Origin: Amia ocellicauda
Lineage: Eukaryota; Chordata; Actinopteri; Amiiformes; Amiidae
Reading direction: 5' to 3'
Length of the DNA: 64,000 bases
Assembly: GCF_036373705.1 (NCBI RefSeq)
Contig: NC_089863.1
Coordinates: forward strand, 22,194,619-22,258,618
Shown: piece by piece, positions 42,716 to 54,769 of the stretch
Layout of the letters: the number at the start of each line of letters is the position of its first letter
How positions within the stretch are numbered: the stretch's first letter is position 1
The notes under the pieces: generated by a model
Database searches by the model: none
The model's input: only the letters and a program-made list of their open reading frames with translations
Told to the model about the DNA's origin: nothing
Made by a program: the position numbers and the translations under genes

Positions 42716-43870
42716 TCAGATCTCAGATGATCTGCAGAAGCTCCGCGTTTCCTCTGGGCTGCCTGGGTTTGTCTTGGTCTGATTCCAGGGCGCTTCGTGT
42801 TCGCCTGGAGCGCCTGCTTTCCAGCACTTGTCTCCCGTGTGCCCTGTCCTCCCACAGAAAGTGCACTTAGGGCGGGTTGATTTAGACCGACAGTCTTTAG
42901 CGACATGTCCTATTTTTCCGCAATTGTAACATTTACCTCCGTTTTGTGTAATGGCAGATATAGCTGCCACAGCATTTATTTTAGCTTTTGACTGCTTGTT
43001 TTCTACCTCTGAAGCCCATTGTACAATTGTACAGTCACACCCATATTGAGGATGTCTTGGTGTGCTTTACAAAACCCTTCTTTTAGTAATTTTAAAAAGA
43101 TCGCATTATCACGTTCGGTGTCTGGCATTCCGGAGTGTTCTCTAAAAGTAGTGCACTTTCGTTCCGCATAATCGTAGCAAGTCTCTCCTGGCTTCTGTAC
43201 GACGCCACAGACTATACCCCAATTTCCCTGTCCTGCTCCGAGAACTGTCTTTACAGCCGTGATGAAGTTAGTGATCCTTAGATTATTATTATCATTTCCA
43301 GCTGTTATCCAGGTACCATCCTGCTGGGCGGCTTTTAACCCGTCCCAGATTGGCCTTGGACATTTAGTTTTAATTATTATATGTACGTCTCTAGCGTGCA
43401 TTTGGTGTACATCTAACATCTCATAAAAATTTTCCCAGAAATCCAGATTCCCATGATTGGGTTTAAGTTTTGGAAGGTCGCTTAAAATTGTGTGTTTCTC
43501 TCCGGGTGTGAAGGGGCGATGCACCGACGTTGTTAATGCATAAAATTGTCCGTCTACATCGCGGTGTTTCCTTAGTGCGCGTCTCTATAGGTGCTAATTT
43601 TACTTTCTCTGACTTGAATGAACTCAAATCTGGGTAAAGTTTAGACTCTGTTCTATTATCAGTGGGGTTGTCTGAATGTTTATATGGTGGAGGGGCAGAA
43701 GTTTTTCTCTCTCTTTTCCTTATTCCACCATTCTCTATGCTGTTTGGGAACCCAGTTAGGATCCCATCCTGCCTTTTCCATCTTAAGTTGAAGTTTCTTA
43801 AACTTCTCTTGTAGGTATTCACATATAGACACATCTTGTAATGCCATAATGCCAACCCTATCTTTGCCAA
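42716..43870 (-). pseudogene. gag: gag, frameshifted (provirus 2)
   Basis: Matrix-like (43870-43463, PPPY), capsid-like (43524-43003, one Y to C change) and two-knuckle nucleocapsid (42970-42716) pieces in alternating frames, broken at the same places as provirus 1. Confidence 0.85.
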
Positions 43871-44239
43871 TGATGGGGCTATATCGTTGGACTTTACAGT
43901 ACCTCCAGTTCCGTCTGGTTATTGACTGCCACTAACTCTGGCCCTGGCGTACAATGATTTCCTTGCTTAACTTGGGGCTCAGCAGGCCTCGTAATCGTAC
44001 CTTTCGGTTCCTTTGGTATCTCTCCCTGCAGATCTGTCTTACCTGGAGTTCACCCTACTGTGAACCTCCGCTGTACAGTCAACCTTTCTATTTGTTTTAC
44101 CTCTACCTCTCCACAGGTTCTCTATAAATTACAATCTGATAGCCAAACACAATCCCGAGATCAAATCTAAATATACAGGGTGGTAATTTTTAAAGGTACT
44201 CACCCTTGCTTTGGTCCCGGGAGTGGAGGCAAGTTCAGA

Positions 44240-44257
44240 TCCTCATTCGTGACGCCA
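44240..44257 (-). other. primer binding site, provirus 2
   Basis: Same TGGCG... sequence as 13893-13910, 3 nt inside the 5' LTR. Confidence 0.65.
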
Positions 44258-44260
44258 AGT

Positions 44261-44834
44261 TGTAGAACCGTGTGGGAAATAAGAGGAGAAGTCGCAGAGA
44301 TAAAGCAAATAGAACTTTAATGGAGCCGACTCGGAAGCTCCACGTCAGAAATAATTCCTTCAGTGAGACTTAATGTTTACAAACATGAGTACAACTTTAT
44401 AGGAAAAATGACGTAACATCTTATGGCCGTTCATCCAATCAGAAGAAACAGGTCCGGGTCCGTTTTACGATCTGTCCTCCCATGAAGAGGTGATGGATCC
44501 AAAGCAGATGTCCGTCTTTGATGTGCACTAGGAAGATGCGATCCCACGGTCATCATTTACCTAGTGTCAATCGTTCTTTAACAGAAACAATTCCTGCCTA
44601 TCTGGAGAAATGATTAAGTCATAAACAAATTCTCAGCAGACAGCTGTAGGCTATTTCGGCACTGTGTAATCTTTCATTACTGACAGGAGTTTCTAACAAA
44701 TCGACCTTGTTGACCCTTTACTTGTCCTGCTAAATCGAATGTGCTCAGTCTGTATACAAAACTACTTCTAATGCTAGTATTAATATAAAACATTATATAA
44801 TAATCACAAAACACTTTCTTCAACTTCCTATACA
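44261..44834 (-). repeat. 5' LTR, provirus 2
   Basis: 574 bp, nearly identical to the 5' LTR at 13914 (shares its private variants, e.g. GAGCCGACTCGG), and less like its own 3' LTR. Confidence 0.9.
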
Positions 44835-44838
44835 GAGT

Positions 44839-46184
44839 CTTCAGAGAGTTAGTTGAAAATGCATGGGTATATTTTAAGAATATACTACTCAAGGCTCAGG
44901 AGCAATTTGTACCAAAACTTAGCAAATTGAGGAACAAAAAACACTGGCCAAAATGGTTTAATAGAGGTATGCAAACAAAAATAAAGAGGAAGAAAATGTT
45001 GTATAGCGCATATAAAAGGGATGGTGATGAAACAAAATACATAGAATATGTTGAGCTGCAAAGAGATCTTAAGAAAGGGATCAGGAAAGCAAAGATGGAA
45101 TTAGAAAGAAACATAGTTCTTGGAGCTCAAACCAATGCAAAGAGCTTTTTTCAATATCACAACAGCAAGCGGTTAATAAAAGAGGAGGTGAAACAGATAA
45201 AGCGCAAAAACGGAGGTATCTTGGAAATTGAACAAGATGAGCAAATATTCTAAATGAGTATTTCACAGAGGTTTTTACAAAAGAAAAAACAGATGACATG
45301 CCACAGGTTGACAATCAGTCCAGTCAAACCCTAAGAGAGATCAGGATAAATGAGGAGGAGGTACTAAAGGGACTAGCAGAATTAAAAACAAACAAATCAC
45401 CTGGGCCAGATGGGATATTTCCAACAGTACTTCAAGAAAATAGGTGGCTCAGCAGATACAATCTTGGCAGCACAGGCTATTCAGAGGAACTTAGATAATA
45501 TTTAGTTGTGGGCTGACACCTGGCAAATGAAATTCAATGTGGACAAGTGCAAGGTAATACATGCAGGTAACAAAAATGTCCACTATAATTACACTATGGG
45601 AGGTACAGATCTACATGAAGTAACGCATGAGAAAGACCTAGGAGTCTATGTGGACTCCTCACTTTCTCCATCCAAGCAATGTGGGGAAGCAATAAAGAAG
45701 GCAAACAGAATGCTAGGGTATATTGTCAAAAGTGTAGAATTTAAAACAAGGGCAGTAATGTTAAGACTGTACAATGCGCTAGTTAGACCTCATCTGGAAT
45801 ACTGTGTACAGTTCTGGGCACCACACTTCAAAAAGGATATTGCTGCCTTAGAGGCAGTTCAGAGGAGAGCAAGGGAAAGTCCTACTCGGAGAGACTGAGG
45901 GAACTGAACCTTTTCACCCTGGAACAGAGGAGACTACCCGGGGACACAAATGGAAATTGGGCTTCAAGGCATTCAAAACGGAAAACAGGAGACACTTCTT
46001 TACACAGAGAGTAGTCACAATCTGGAATAAACTACCCAGCGATGTGGTTGAAGCTGAAAGTTTGGGAACATTTAAAAATGGTCTGGAATGGATCCTTGGA
46101 TCACTTCGATATTAATGAACACCAAACGAGCACGATGGGTCGAATGGTCCCCTCTCATTTGTAAACTCTCTTATGTTCTTAAAA
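44839..46184 (+). mobile_element. CR1-like LINE, internally deleted (copy F3)
   Basis: Near-identical duplicate of F1 at 14492 with the same deletion joins. Confidence 0.88.
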
Positions 46185-46249
46185 GGGTCTGAAGCAGCAT
46201 GAAAGAGCACACTAGGCAGCTGTGAGCAGACAGAGAGGGGAGTGTATTT

Positions 46250-46321
46250 TGTGTTGGCCGAGAATCGAACCCGGGTCAACTGCTTGGAAGGCAGCTATGC
46301 TAACCACTATACCACCAACAC
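46250..46321 (-). tRNA. tRNA-Gly(TCC), well-formed
   Basis: Acceptor GTGTTGG/CCAACAC perfect, D arm normal, anticodon TCC, T arm CCGGG TTCGATT CTCGG with one G-T wobble. One of the two best Gly(TCC) candidates; it differs from its duplicate at 15903 at the T-stem position that is mismatched there. Confidence 0.9.
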
Positions 46322-46547
46322 CTAGAAACTATTTCATCACCATATCTCACTGTGGTTGAACATGATTCCAGGATTGCAAAGTGGCAGGCAATTCGTTTTC
46401 CAAATTGCAATCGGTGAACATTTGGGAAGCCCTGCGTTATCTGCAGTTTCCTGTTCCTGAGTGCGGAAGGAAAATGTCCATTAGCATCTTTCCAGATTGC
46501 ACTTTATTCAGACCTTTCCGAAATGAAACAAAACCAAAGTTGAAACA

Positions 46548-46619
46548 CACCAGAGGATGGTTTCAATCCATCGACCTCTGGGTTATGGGCCCAGCACGCT
46601 TCCGCTGTGCCACTCTGCT
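46548..46619 (-). tRNA. initiator-type tRNA-Met(CAT), copy 4
   Basis: As at 16201 (G2-G71 mismatch, T loop ATTGAAA). Confidence 0.8.
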
Positions 46620-46888
46620 CCTTGGCCACTCAGCCACCTGTTAACGTCACAGCCACTCCTATATTGCATATTGCAAGCAATACAAGTTTGCAAAGCCCTG
46701 CGTTATTTCCACTTTCCTGTTCAAGACTGCACACCGAGCTTCTCCATGCGCTGGGGCAGCTTTCCAGGTTTCAGTGCCTTCACATTTCACCCTGTATGTG
46801 CTGTGGGAAGCATCATGTCAATTGTTTTGTACTAAGCGGATCGGGGCTCAGTCTGAGCTCAGATCCGAGCTTAAAAATGACCGTGCTT

Positions 46889-46961
46889 CTGAGCAGCTGG
46901 GACTCAAAGCCACACTCCCTGGCTTAGGAACCCAGTGTCTGATCCACTAGGACACGGGGGC
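46889..46961 (-). pseudogene. tRNA-Arg(CCT)-like pseudogene, copy 4
   Basis: As at 677. Confidence 0.8.
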
Positions 46962-47421
46962 TCAGCCAGACAGTATCGGAAAATGGAAATAAATAAATTA
47001 ATTAATAAATAAAAAGATGCTGCGCGTTACACAATAGACACCAGGTAAAGAAGTGAATAGTTACAGGATCTGTCACGTAAGCTCCTCAACTTGAAACGGG
47101 CATGTACGAACTCCTGTGAAATAACACGAGATGGATAACTCCCCCTTCTCTGCTGCAGCAGAATGTGACTACCTATTGCGCAGATTATTGCGTCAATTGA
47201 TTCGAAAAGAGGGCTGGCATTTGTCACCAATGTGTCTCGTTTTATTTCTGAAATATAACTCCCAGAAAATATTGTCTGTGTTTTTGAAATTGAATAACCT
47301 CAAAAGAAAGAAATGATCCAGTCAATTGCTAAAGAAGAGTCTTGCCGCTGCATTCTGGAATGAAGAAAATAATGAAATGACAAGTACAATCAAATCAAGA
47401 AAGAGAGCGGGCTTTGTCAGA

Positions 47422-47492
47422 TGTGCCAGCCGGGAATCGAACCCGAGTCACAAGAATGGGAATCTTGTATGATACCACTACACCACTGGCGC
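47422..47492 (-). tRNA. tRNA-Gly(CCC), copy 4
   Basis: As at 17075. Confidence 0.88.
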
Positions 47493-48581
47493 TGCTGGGG
47501 AAGCTCTGGCTTGCGTCCTTGAAGCAAATTCATAGAAAGCGTCCCATGGGGCAAGATGATGTCTTAATGATTATCCTTATTAGTCTGTTGTCGATCTGCT
47601 TAATACGTACCTAGCCAATCACTACATCACAGGTGCAGAGACAATCAGTATGAAGGCGAACACGATTTCGTTAACGTGTGCCCATTTACAAGTTCAATGA
47701 ATGTATACATAAATAAAGCAGATCTGGGTTTTCCTCTGAAACATTTAGGACTGGTTTCATAAATGCGTCCATAAGTCCATAAACGCCACGAGTGCAACGT
47801 GCAACTCTATTGTAGCTGCTGTTACTGTACGATTCATCGTGATACGTGTGTGTTTTATTTCAGCTGTAACTCGCCCTGGTTAAGCACGTCTACGGTGTAA
47901 TTTAAAAATATTACAGAAATTGTCGTTTGCAGTTACAAATCTGTAGTAAGAGTAATACGTTAAGGGAGTCAAGTTCAGCAATTTAAAATACAAATCTACT
48001 AGCACATATCTTGATAAAGATTACAATAATAACAATAATAATAATACATAGCAAATATTTATTTTAGTGTTGCACATGGAAAGTTTTCTTACAGTAACTT
48101 CTGAATATAATGTTGTCTATACCCTTTTAGCTATTCGTAATATCTCTTAACAGAAACTTGTATATTTTTAGCTGTCTCCAATCATCTAAAGCAGAAGTAT
48201 TTACAAGTTGCCACAGAGAGAGACCGGAGAGTACAGGTGAGAGGTAGCCATCTTGTTGTTTGACTAGTTTCAGAATAGCCTTAGCATTGCTCATTTTGTT
48301 TTAAGTTTGCCTTAAATTGACATTAGCATTGTCTGTAGTTTGCCTAAATTGAAGCCAATTCAGTTCAGCTGCTGAGTTGGTGAAAGTAAACAGGTTGTAG
48401 AAGGGAGTTTCTGTCTAGGACTAGCAGGAATTATGTTGTAGGAGGAGCCAGGTGGGGCCAATTAGGTGTGAATTGGGGGTAGGTAGACAAAAGCTACTTA
48501 AAGCAGCTGTTGAGAAAGAGCTGTGCTGTTTTTCGCTGACAAAAGTTAGGCAGTTGACTAGCAGCAGGAACCAAGAGAAGT

Positions 48582-48612
48582 ACAAACAAACAAACAAACA
48601 AACAAACAAAAA
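48582..48612 (+). repeat. (CAAA)n in LINE leader
   Basis: About seven to eight units, about 12 nt shorter than in L1. Confidence 0.95.
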
Positions 48613-48790
48613 GTAACATTTAGAAGCATGTGGCCACTACAGTGTCAGGTTTGCAGAATGATTGCCTTCCTGGATGAACTCATCCAAGAAGGCTTCATAT
48701 GAGAACGTTGTCGGCAGGTTGAAATCCTAGAGATCAATTGATCTTGAGGCTCAGCTTGTCGATCTGCGCTGTATTAGGGATATAGAAGAA

Positions 48791-49180
48791 TTGGTCAATC
48801 AGCCCATGAGAGAGATGGTGTGCACGCCAAAACCTAGGAGAGTTGAGACCTTAGAGCAGGACAGCGTAGAGAACTGCTGGGTTACAGTAGGTCGTAACCG
48901 CAGAAAAGGGCGTGCACACCCCGTAGAGACACCCCAAGAGCTTGAATTGCCCAACAGGTTCCAACTGCTGGACACCGAGTTGGACAGTGACAGCTCAGAG
49001 GGTGATGGGGGGCAGTTGAGCACCAGAGCACCATGGTGCCCAATCCCCCCCCAGACGAAGGAGGTAGTTATAGTAGGAGACTCAATTCTTAGAGGTGTAG
49101 ATCACACAGTGTGTTCTAGTGACATGGAGACCCGCATTGGTATCTTGCCTGCCTGGTGCTCAGGTTGCAGATCTCCCTAA
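48791..49180 (+). pseudogene. LINE ORF1 fragment (L2)
   Basis: 129 codons with the GDSILRGVD esterase block; differs from L1 by one residue near the PQTKEVV segment. Confidence 0.8.
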
Positions 49181-49451
49181 ACTAGTAGACGGGCTACTGG
49201 CCAAAGCCGGGGGGAATCCACCGGTCATGGTCAGGGAGACAGGCAGAGATTAGAAAGTTTAACACGTGGTTGAAAGCTTGGTGTAGGGAAGAGGGGTTTA
49301 GGTTTATGGAGCATTGGTCTTTCTTCTGGGATAGATGGGACCTGTACAAACCGGACGGTCTACATCTAAACAGAAGGGGGGCTAATGCATTGGAAGAGCG
49401 TATGTGCAGTGAAATTGAGAATCATTTAAACTAGGAACCAGGGGGGCAGGG

Positions 49452-50411
49452 AGCTTTGACAATGGGAGATGTTCCACTAAGGAAAGGAAACCAAGGGAAA
49501 CTGCCAGTAGGAAAGTCCTGAAATGTTTGTACTTCAATGCCAGGAGTATAAGGAACAAGATGTTAGACTTGGAAGCCACAGTGCTGGTGTGTGACTATGA
49601 TGTTGTAGGAGTGACAGAAACATGTCTTACAGAAAATGATGGGGATGAATACAAGTTGGAAGGATACACACAGTTTAGGTGAGACAGGCAAAATCGAAGA
49701 GGGGGTGGGGTAGCATTATATGTGAAAAATGACATTGAGGCAGAAGAACTTGTATTAGATCCCAGTAATGGAACAGAATCTTTGTGGGTGAAACGTTTGA
49801 ACAAGAGATCTGGAGGATTAGCGGTAGGAGTGTGTTACAGGCCACCAAACTCAGATTTTCAGAAAGATGCTGCATTGTACAGTGTAATCAGGACTGCATG
49901 TAGCAAGGATGTGGCTGTTATAATGGGGGATTTCAATTTCCCAAACTAAGACTGGGAAAGCCCAGTGGGGACTACAGAAGCAGAAATGGAAATGGTTGAG
50001 ATGGTAAATGACTGCTTTCTAACTCAATTTGTCAGGGAACCAACCAGAGAGAGCGCATGTATTGACTTGATCTTTTCAAATGACCAAGATAGAGTCAGGG
50101 GGACAGTAGTTAGAGAACCAATGGCAAATTGTGATCACAATATGGTTATCTTTGAGGCATTCTTTCAAAAAACAAGGTCCAAGTCTAAAACAATGGTCTA
50201 CAATTTTAGAAAAGCAAATCTTGAAGATATGAGACTGCACTTAGAAGAGGTAGACTGGAGCACACTGGATACAGAGTTAGTTGAAAATGCATGGGTATAT
50301 TTTAAGAATATACTAATCGAGGCTCAGGTCCAATTTGTACCAAAACTTAGCAAATTGAGGAACAAAAAACATTGGCCAAAATGGTTTAATAGAGGTATGC
50401 AAAAAATATAA
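49452..50411 (+). pseudogene. LINE APE endonuclease, broken (L2)
   Basis: Same TGA and TAA interruptions as L1. The C-terminal frame here is one base longer in an A run near 50365 and reads on into KHWPKWFNRG, the linker sequence also seen in the F copies. Confidence 0.85.
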
Positions 50412-50619
50412 AGAGAAAGACAATGTTGTATAGTGCATACAAAAGGGATGGTGACGAAACAAAATACATAGAATATGTTGAGCTGCAAAGAGATCTTTAG
50501 AAAGGGATCAGGAAAGCAAAGAGGGAATTAGAAAGAAACATAGCTCTTGGAGCTCAAACCAATGCAAAACTGAGCCAGGAAATTGCAGACCAATCAGTCT
50601 GACCTGCATCACCTGTAAA

Positions 50620-51798
50620 ATGTTGGAAAAAATGATTAGACAGAAAATAGAGGCGCATCTCAATGAAAACCATATTCTCGGAGCTAGTCAACATGGGTTT
50701 AGACGAGGCAGATCATGTCTTACTAATTTATTAGAATGTTTAGAACATGCAACTGCAGCTGTAGATCACGTGAAAGCATATGATATGATATACTTAGATT
50801 TCCAAAAAGCTTTTGATAAGGTTCCACACCAAAGACTGATCCTCAAATTGGAAGCTGTAGGCATTCAGGGTAATGTAAGTAGATGGATTATGAACTGGTT
50901 GATGTCTAGGAAACAGAGGGTGTCGATTAGAGGAGTCACTTCTAACTGGAATGAGGTTGTTAGTGGAGTTCCACAGGGATCAGTACTAGGGCCTTTGCTT
51001 TTTCTAATCTATATTAATGATCTGGACTCTGGGATAGTTAGCAAACTTGTCAAATTTGCAGATGATACTAAAATAGGTGGCTCAGCAGATACAATCTTGG
51101 CAGCACAGGCTATTCAGAGGGACTTAGATAATATTCAGTTGTGGGCTGACACCTGGCAAATGAAATTCAATGTGGACAAGTGCAAGGTAATACATGCAGG
51201 TAACAAAAATGTCCACTATAATTACACTATGGGAGGTACAGATCTAGATGAAGTAACGCATGAGAAAGACCTAGGAGTCTATGTGGACTCCTCATTTTCT
51301 CCATCCAAGCAATGTGGGGAAGCAATAAAAAAGGCAAACAGAATGCTAGGGTATATTGTCAAAAGTGTAGAATTTAAAACAAGGGCAGTAATGTTAAGAC
51401 TGTACAATGCGCTAGTTAGACCTCATCTGGAATACTGTGTACAGTTCTGGGCACCACACTTCAAGAAGGATATTGCTGCCTTAGAGGCAGTTCAGAGGAG
51501 AGCAACCAGACTTATTCCAGGTCTGAAGGGAAAGTCCTACTCGGAGAGACTGAGGGAACTGAACCTTTTCACCCTGGAACAGAGGAGACTACGTGGGGAC
51601 TTGATCCAAGTCTTCAAAATCATGAAAGGCATCGACCACATCAAACCAGAGGAGCTTTTCCAGATCAGCAGGGACACACGCACCAGGGGACACAAATGGA
51701 AATTGGGCTTCAAGGCATTCAAAACGGAAAACAGGAGACACTTCTTTACACAGAGAGTAGTCACAATCTGGAATAAACTACCCAGCGATGTTGTTTAA
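50620..51798 (+). CDS. LINE reverse transcriptase (L2)
   Basis: 392 codons, same as the RT at 20283 with FADD at 146-149. N-terminal linker deleted. Confidence 0.88.
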   Translation: MLEKMIRQKIEAHLNENHILGASQHGFRRGRSCLTNLLECLEHATAAVDHVKAYDMIYLDFQKAFDKVPHQRLILKLEAVGIQGNVSRWIMNWLMSRKQRVSIRGVTSNWNEVVSGVPQGSVLGPLLFLIYINDLDSGIVSKLVKFADDTKIGGSADTILAAQAIQRDLDNIQLWADTWQMKFNVDKCKVIHAGNKNVHYNYTMGGTDLDEVTHEKDLGVYVDSSFSPSKQCGEAIKKANRMLGYIVKSVEFKTRAVMLRLYNALVRPHLEYCVQFWAPHFKKDIAALEAVQRRATRLIPGLKGKSYSERLRELNLFTLEQRRLRGDLIQVFKIMKGIDHIKPEELFQISRDTRTRGHKWKLGFKAFKTENRRHFFTQRVVTIWNKLPSDVV

Positions 51799-51995
51799 GC
51801 TGAAAGTTTGGGAACATTTAAAAATGGTCTGGAAAGGATCCTTGGATCACTTCGATATTATTGAACACCAAACGAGCATGAAGAGTCGAATGGTCCCCTC
51901 TCGTTTGTAAACTTTCATATGTTCTTAAAAGTGTCTGAAGCAGCATGAAAGAGCACACTAAGCAGCTGAGAACAGACAGAGAGGGGAGTGAATAT

Positions 51996-52067
51996 TGCGC
52001 TGGCCGGGAATTGAACCCGGGTCAACTGCTTGGAAGGCAGCTATGCTAACCACTATACCACCAACAC
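51996..52067 (-). tRNA. tRNA-Gly(TCC), well-formed
   Basis: All seven acceptor pairs form (two G-T wobbles), anticodon TCC, T stem CCGGG/CCCGG perfect, loop TTCAATT. The counterpart in the first unit (21659) has lost its T arm, so the duplicates differ in likely activity. Confidence 0.9.
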
Positions 52068-52173
52068 TTGAACAAGAAAAGTCTAGCCGCTGTATTCTGG
52101 AATGAATAAAGAAATGAAATGACAAGGGCAATCAAAGCAAGTAAGACAGTAGGCTGTGTGGCATACGCTAGCC

Positions 52174-52244
52174 AGAAATCGAACGCAACTCACAAGAACA
52201 GGAACCTTGTATGATACCACTACACCACTGGCGCTGCGGGGAAG
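52174..52244 (-). pseudogene. tRNA-Gly-like pseudogene, B copy 8
   Basis: Consensus decayed form. Confidence 0.85.
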
Positions 52245-52484
52245 CTCTAGATTCTGTCACCGAAGCAAATGCACAAGACATATAAAACGCGTCCTCTGGG
52301 GCACAATGGTCTTTTAATAATTATCTGTAATAATCTGCAGTCGAACTGCTTAATACGTACCTAGCTAATCACTACATCACAGGCGCATGGTTGTCATTCG
52401 GGGAAAATATGTGTTCACGAATGTTCATCGGAGTGGTTGTCATGCTAAGAGGTCAGTTGGAGTAGAGGTAGCTGGCCATGCCGT

Positions 52485-52557
52485 GCCTCGTTGGCGCAGT
52501 AGGTAGCGCGTCAGTCTCATAATCTGAAGGTGGTGAGTTCGACCCTCACACGGGGCA
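52485..52557 (+). tRNA. elongator tRNA-Met(CAT), copy 8
   Basis: Intact consensus gene. Confidence 0.95.
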
Positions 52558-52672
52558 AGCACTCTTCCTTTATCTTTGAGTTTTACCACACTGATCTCCA
52601 GCTGCAGAAAAAAGGCGCACACCTGTGCAATAAAGTGGTTGCTTGCGCTGTCTGAAGAAATTCATGGCAAAA

Positions 52673-52745
52673 TGCCAAATCCTGGGATGGAACAAGGGAC
52701 CTTTAGATGTTCAGTCTATCGCTCCCCCAACTGAGCTATTTCGGC
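52673..52745 (-). pseudogene. tRNA-Phe-like, B copy 8
   Basis: Common lesions only. Confidence 0.82.
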
Positions 52746-52871
52746 CATTGGTGAGATGACGTCGTGATCCCAAAAGTCAAAGTGAAGGAAGCCCTGGCAG
52801 AACACAGTCATTGAAAAGTTCATTGTTTTCCATGACGTCGGCAACGACTCAATTTGATCACTGCAACACAA

Positions 52872-52954
52872 GTCAGGATGGCCGAGTGGTGTAAGGTGCT
52901 GCGTGCAGGTCATCATCTCCTGTAGAGGCTTGGCTTTGAATCCCACCTCTGACA
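52872..52954 (+). pseudogene. tRNA-Leu-like, B copy 8
   Basis: Loop GTGCAGG; shares catcatctcc with copy 1. Confidence 0.82.
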
Positions 52955-53540
52955 AGGGTCCTTTTACCACTCAGGAGCACACACTTACCCGTGCTGGCGA
53001 CAAGGACAACAAGAGTTGAGGACTGTGTTGAAAACGACATTACACAAAGAATTCAATGTTGAAAGAAATACATCAATACATAAATCAATGGACATGTATT
53101 TATTCATTGATTGATTGACTTCAACATGTCTTAATTTAGTCGCTGTACCCACAAAGCAACACTCAGCATAGTGGAGGCTACAGCTCGGCGTTATTGCGTG
53201 TACCTTACATGTATCACCCCTGGCACCTGGCCCTGATAACTCCCTACTTTTTGACCACAGTCTGTCTGTGACTTGAACCCGAGAAGTAAAAATGATGCAC
53301 ATGGGCGCTTGCAATCTCGTTGTTTCAATCACATATCACAGTGGATGCGTACACACGGTGTTTCTCGGAGATTGCTGGGACAGTAACGAATGTGTTCCTT
53401 GCTTTACATGTCATCTAGCGCACAGTAGCTTTTTCTCCTTCTTTTTGCCCATATCATCCACATATTGTGCCTTTGGGGAACGCCTCCGAAACAGATTTAG
53501 AATGCTCTGAGATTCAAGAAACGACAGTGCAACTCTTTTC

Positions 53541-54447
53541 CAGGGTTGTGGGTAACGCGTTACTAAGTAACGCATTACAGTAATGTTATTACTTTTGGTA
53601 GTAACGAGTAACGTAACGTGGTATGGTTCCAAAAGGAGTAATAATATTACAGTTACTGATTCCTTTTTTTTGTTCTCGTTACTGCATTACACATTGTAAC
53701 GATATGGTCTTAATAAGGACGATAAGGACGTCTATGTCGTACATTAAAAATATTAGAAAAACTGTCGTTTGCAGTTACAAATCTGTAGTAAGAGTAATAA
53801 GTTAAAGGAGTCAAGTTGAGACATTTAAGATGCAGATCTACTAGCACATATCTTGATGATGATTACAATAATAACAATAATAAAAATAAATAGCAAAGAT
53901 GTATTTTAGTGTTGCACGTTTTCTTATGGTAACGTAATGCTTGTCTGAGTATAATGTTGTCTATACACGTTTAGCTACTGCTAATATCTCTTAACAGAAA
54001 CGTGTATTTATTATGCTGTCTCCAATCATCTAAAGCACAAAGAATAAAACAGCCACAAAAGTCCTTTCCACACCAGGCTCTATCGCTCGTAGTGTTGCTT
54101 TCTGTCTTCATTTTTAAAACGAAACACAAAACCAAACCCACAATCGGTCCGCTCCTCCCACAACAGGGGGTGGACTTCCGACACTGGCCTGGTTTTCCTG
54201 TGGCGCTTTATTAAAACAACAAAAGATAACAGTATGTCTCTGTCATTATCAACTGCTTGTGTTGGTGTAGCTTTGAAATTGTTTATTGAGGTCCCACAAC
54301 GTTTGGGGTGTAATGCAGACTAATGAAAAAGTAAAGTAACTAATTACATTCTCCAGGAAGTAAAAAGTAAAGTGTTTAGTTAATTTTGATATGAGTAACG
54401 AGTACAATGTAAGACATTACTTTTTGTGAGTAACGACCCCAAGACTG
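53541..54447. mobile_element. hAT-type MITE copy
   Basis: Complete with CTCTTTTC flanks; right end CCCCAAGACTG has one change. Confidence 0.83.
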
Positions 54448-54698
54448 CTCTTTTCCTTCTCTTTTGGCTTGTTTGTTTGTTGTTGAAGGAGATACAAAGT
54501 TTGAGAGTGTCTCATTTTATTTCTGAAATATAACTCCCAGAAAGTATGGTCTTTGTGTTCTTGAAATTGAATAACCTCAAAAGAAAGAAATGGTCCAATG
54601 AATTGCCGAAGAAAAGTCTAGCCGCTGTATTCTGGAATGAAGAAAAAAATGAAATGACAAGGGCAATCAAAGCAAGTAAGAAAGTAGGCTGTGTGGCA

Positions 54699-54769
54699 TA
54701 CGCTAGCCAGAAATCGAACGCAACTCACAAGAACAGGAACCTTGTATGATACCACTACACCACTGGCGC
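54699..54769 (-). pseudogene. tRNA-Gly-like pseudogene, B copy 9
   Basis: Consensus decayed form. Confidence 0.85.

Larger units (their letters stand above)
36820..44834 (-). mobile_element. endogenous retrovirus, class I-like, provirus 2
   Basis: 8015-bp near-identical duplicate of the provirus at 6457, with the same gag and pol frameshifts and the same outer GAGT (36816-36819 and 44835-44838). It differs by scattered substitutions, a 16-bp deletion in the 3' LTR and a short cluster of changes at about 39170-39182 in the integrase C-terminus. Confidence 0.93.
46185..48194. repeat. cassette A, copy 4
   Basis: Duplicate of the cassette at 15838, ending in a MITE fragment (47896-48194) cut by the LINE at 48195. 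Spacer 47493-47895 holds nothing I recognise. Confidence 0.88.
48195..51930 (+). mobile_element. CR1-like LINE, longer copy (L2)
   Basis: Duplicate of L1 with the same ORF1 and linker deletions and the same two endonuclease stops; shorter (CAAA)n tract. Confidence 0.9.

Noticed and set aside
36820-52067. Second provirus and LINE as an assembly duplicate
   Set aside because: Kept as real because of private differences (16-bp LTR deletion, (CAAA)n length, Gly(TCC) T arm, residue changes in gag and pol), though long reads should confirm.
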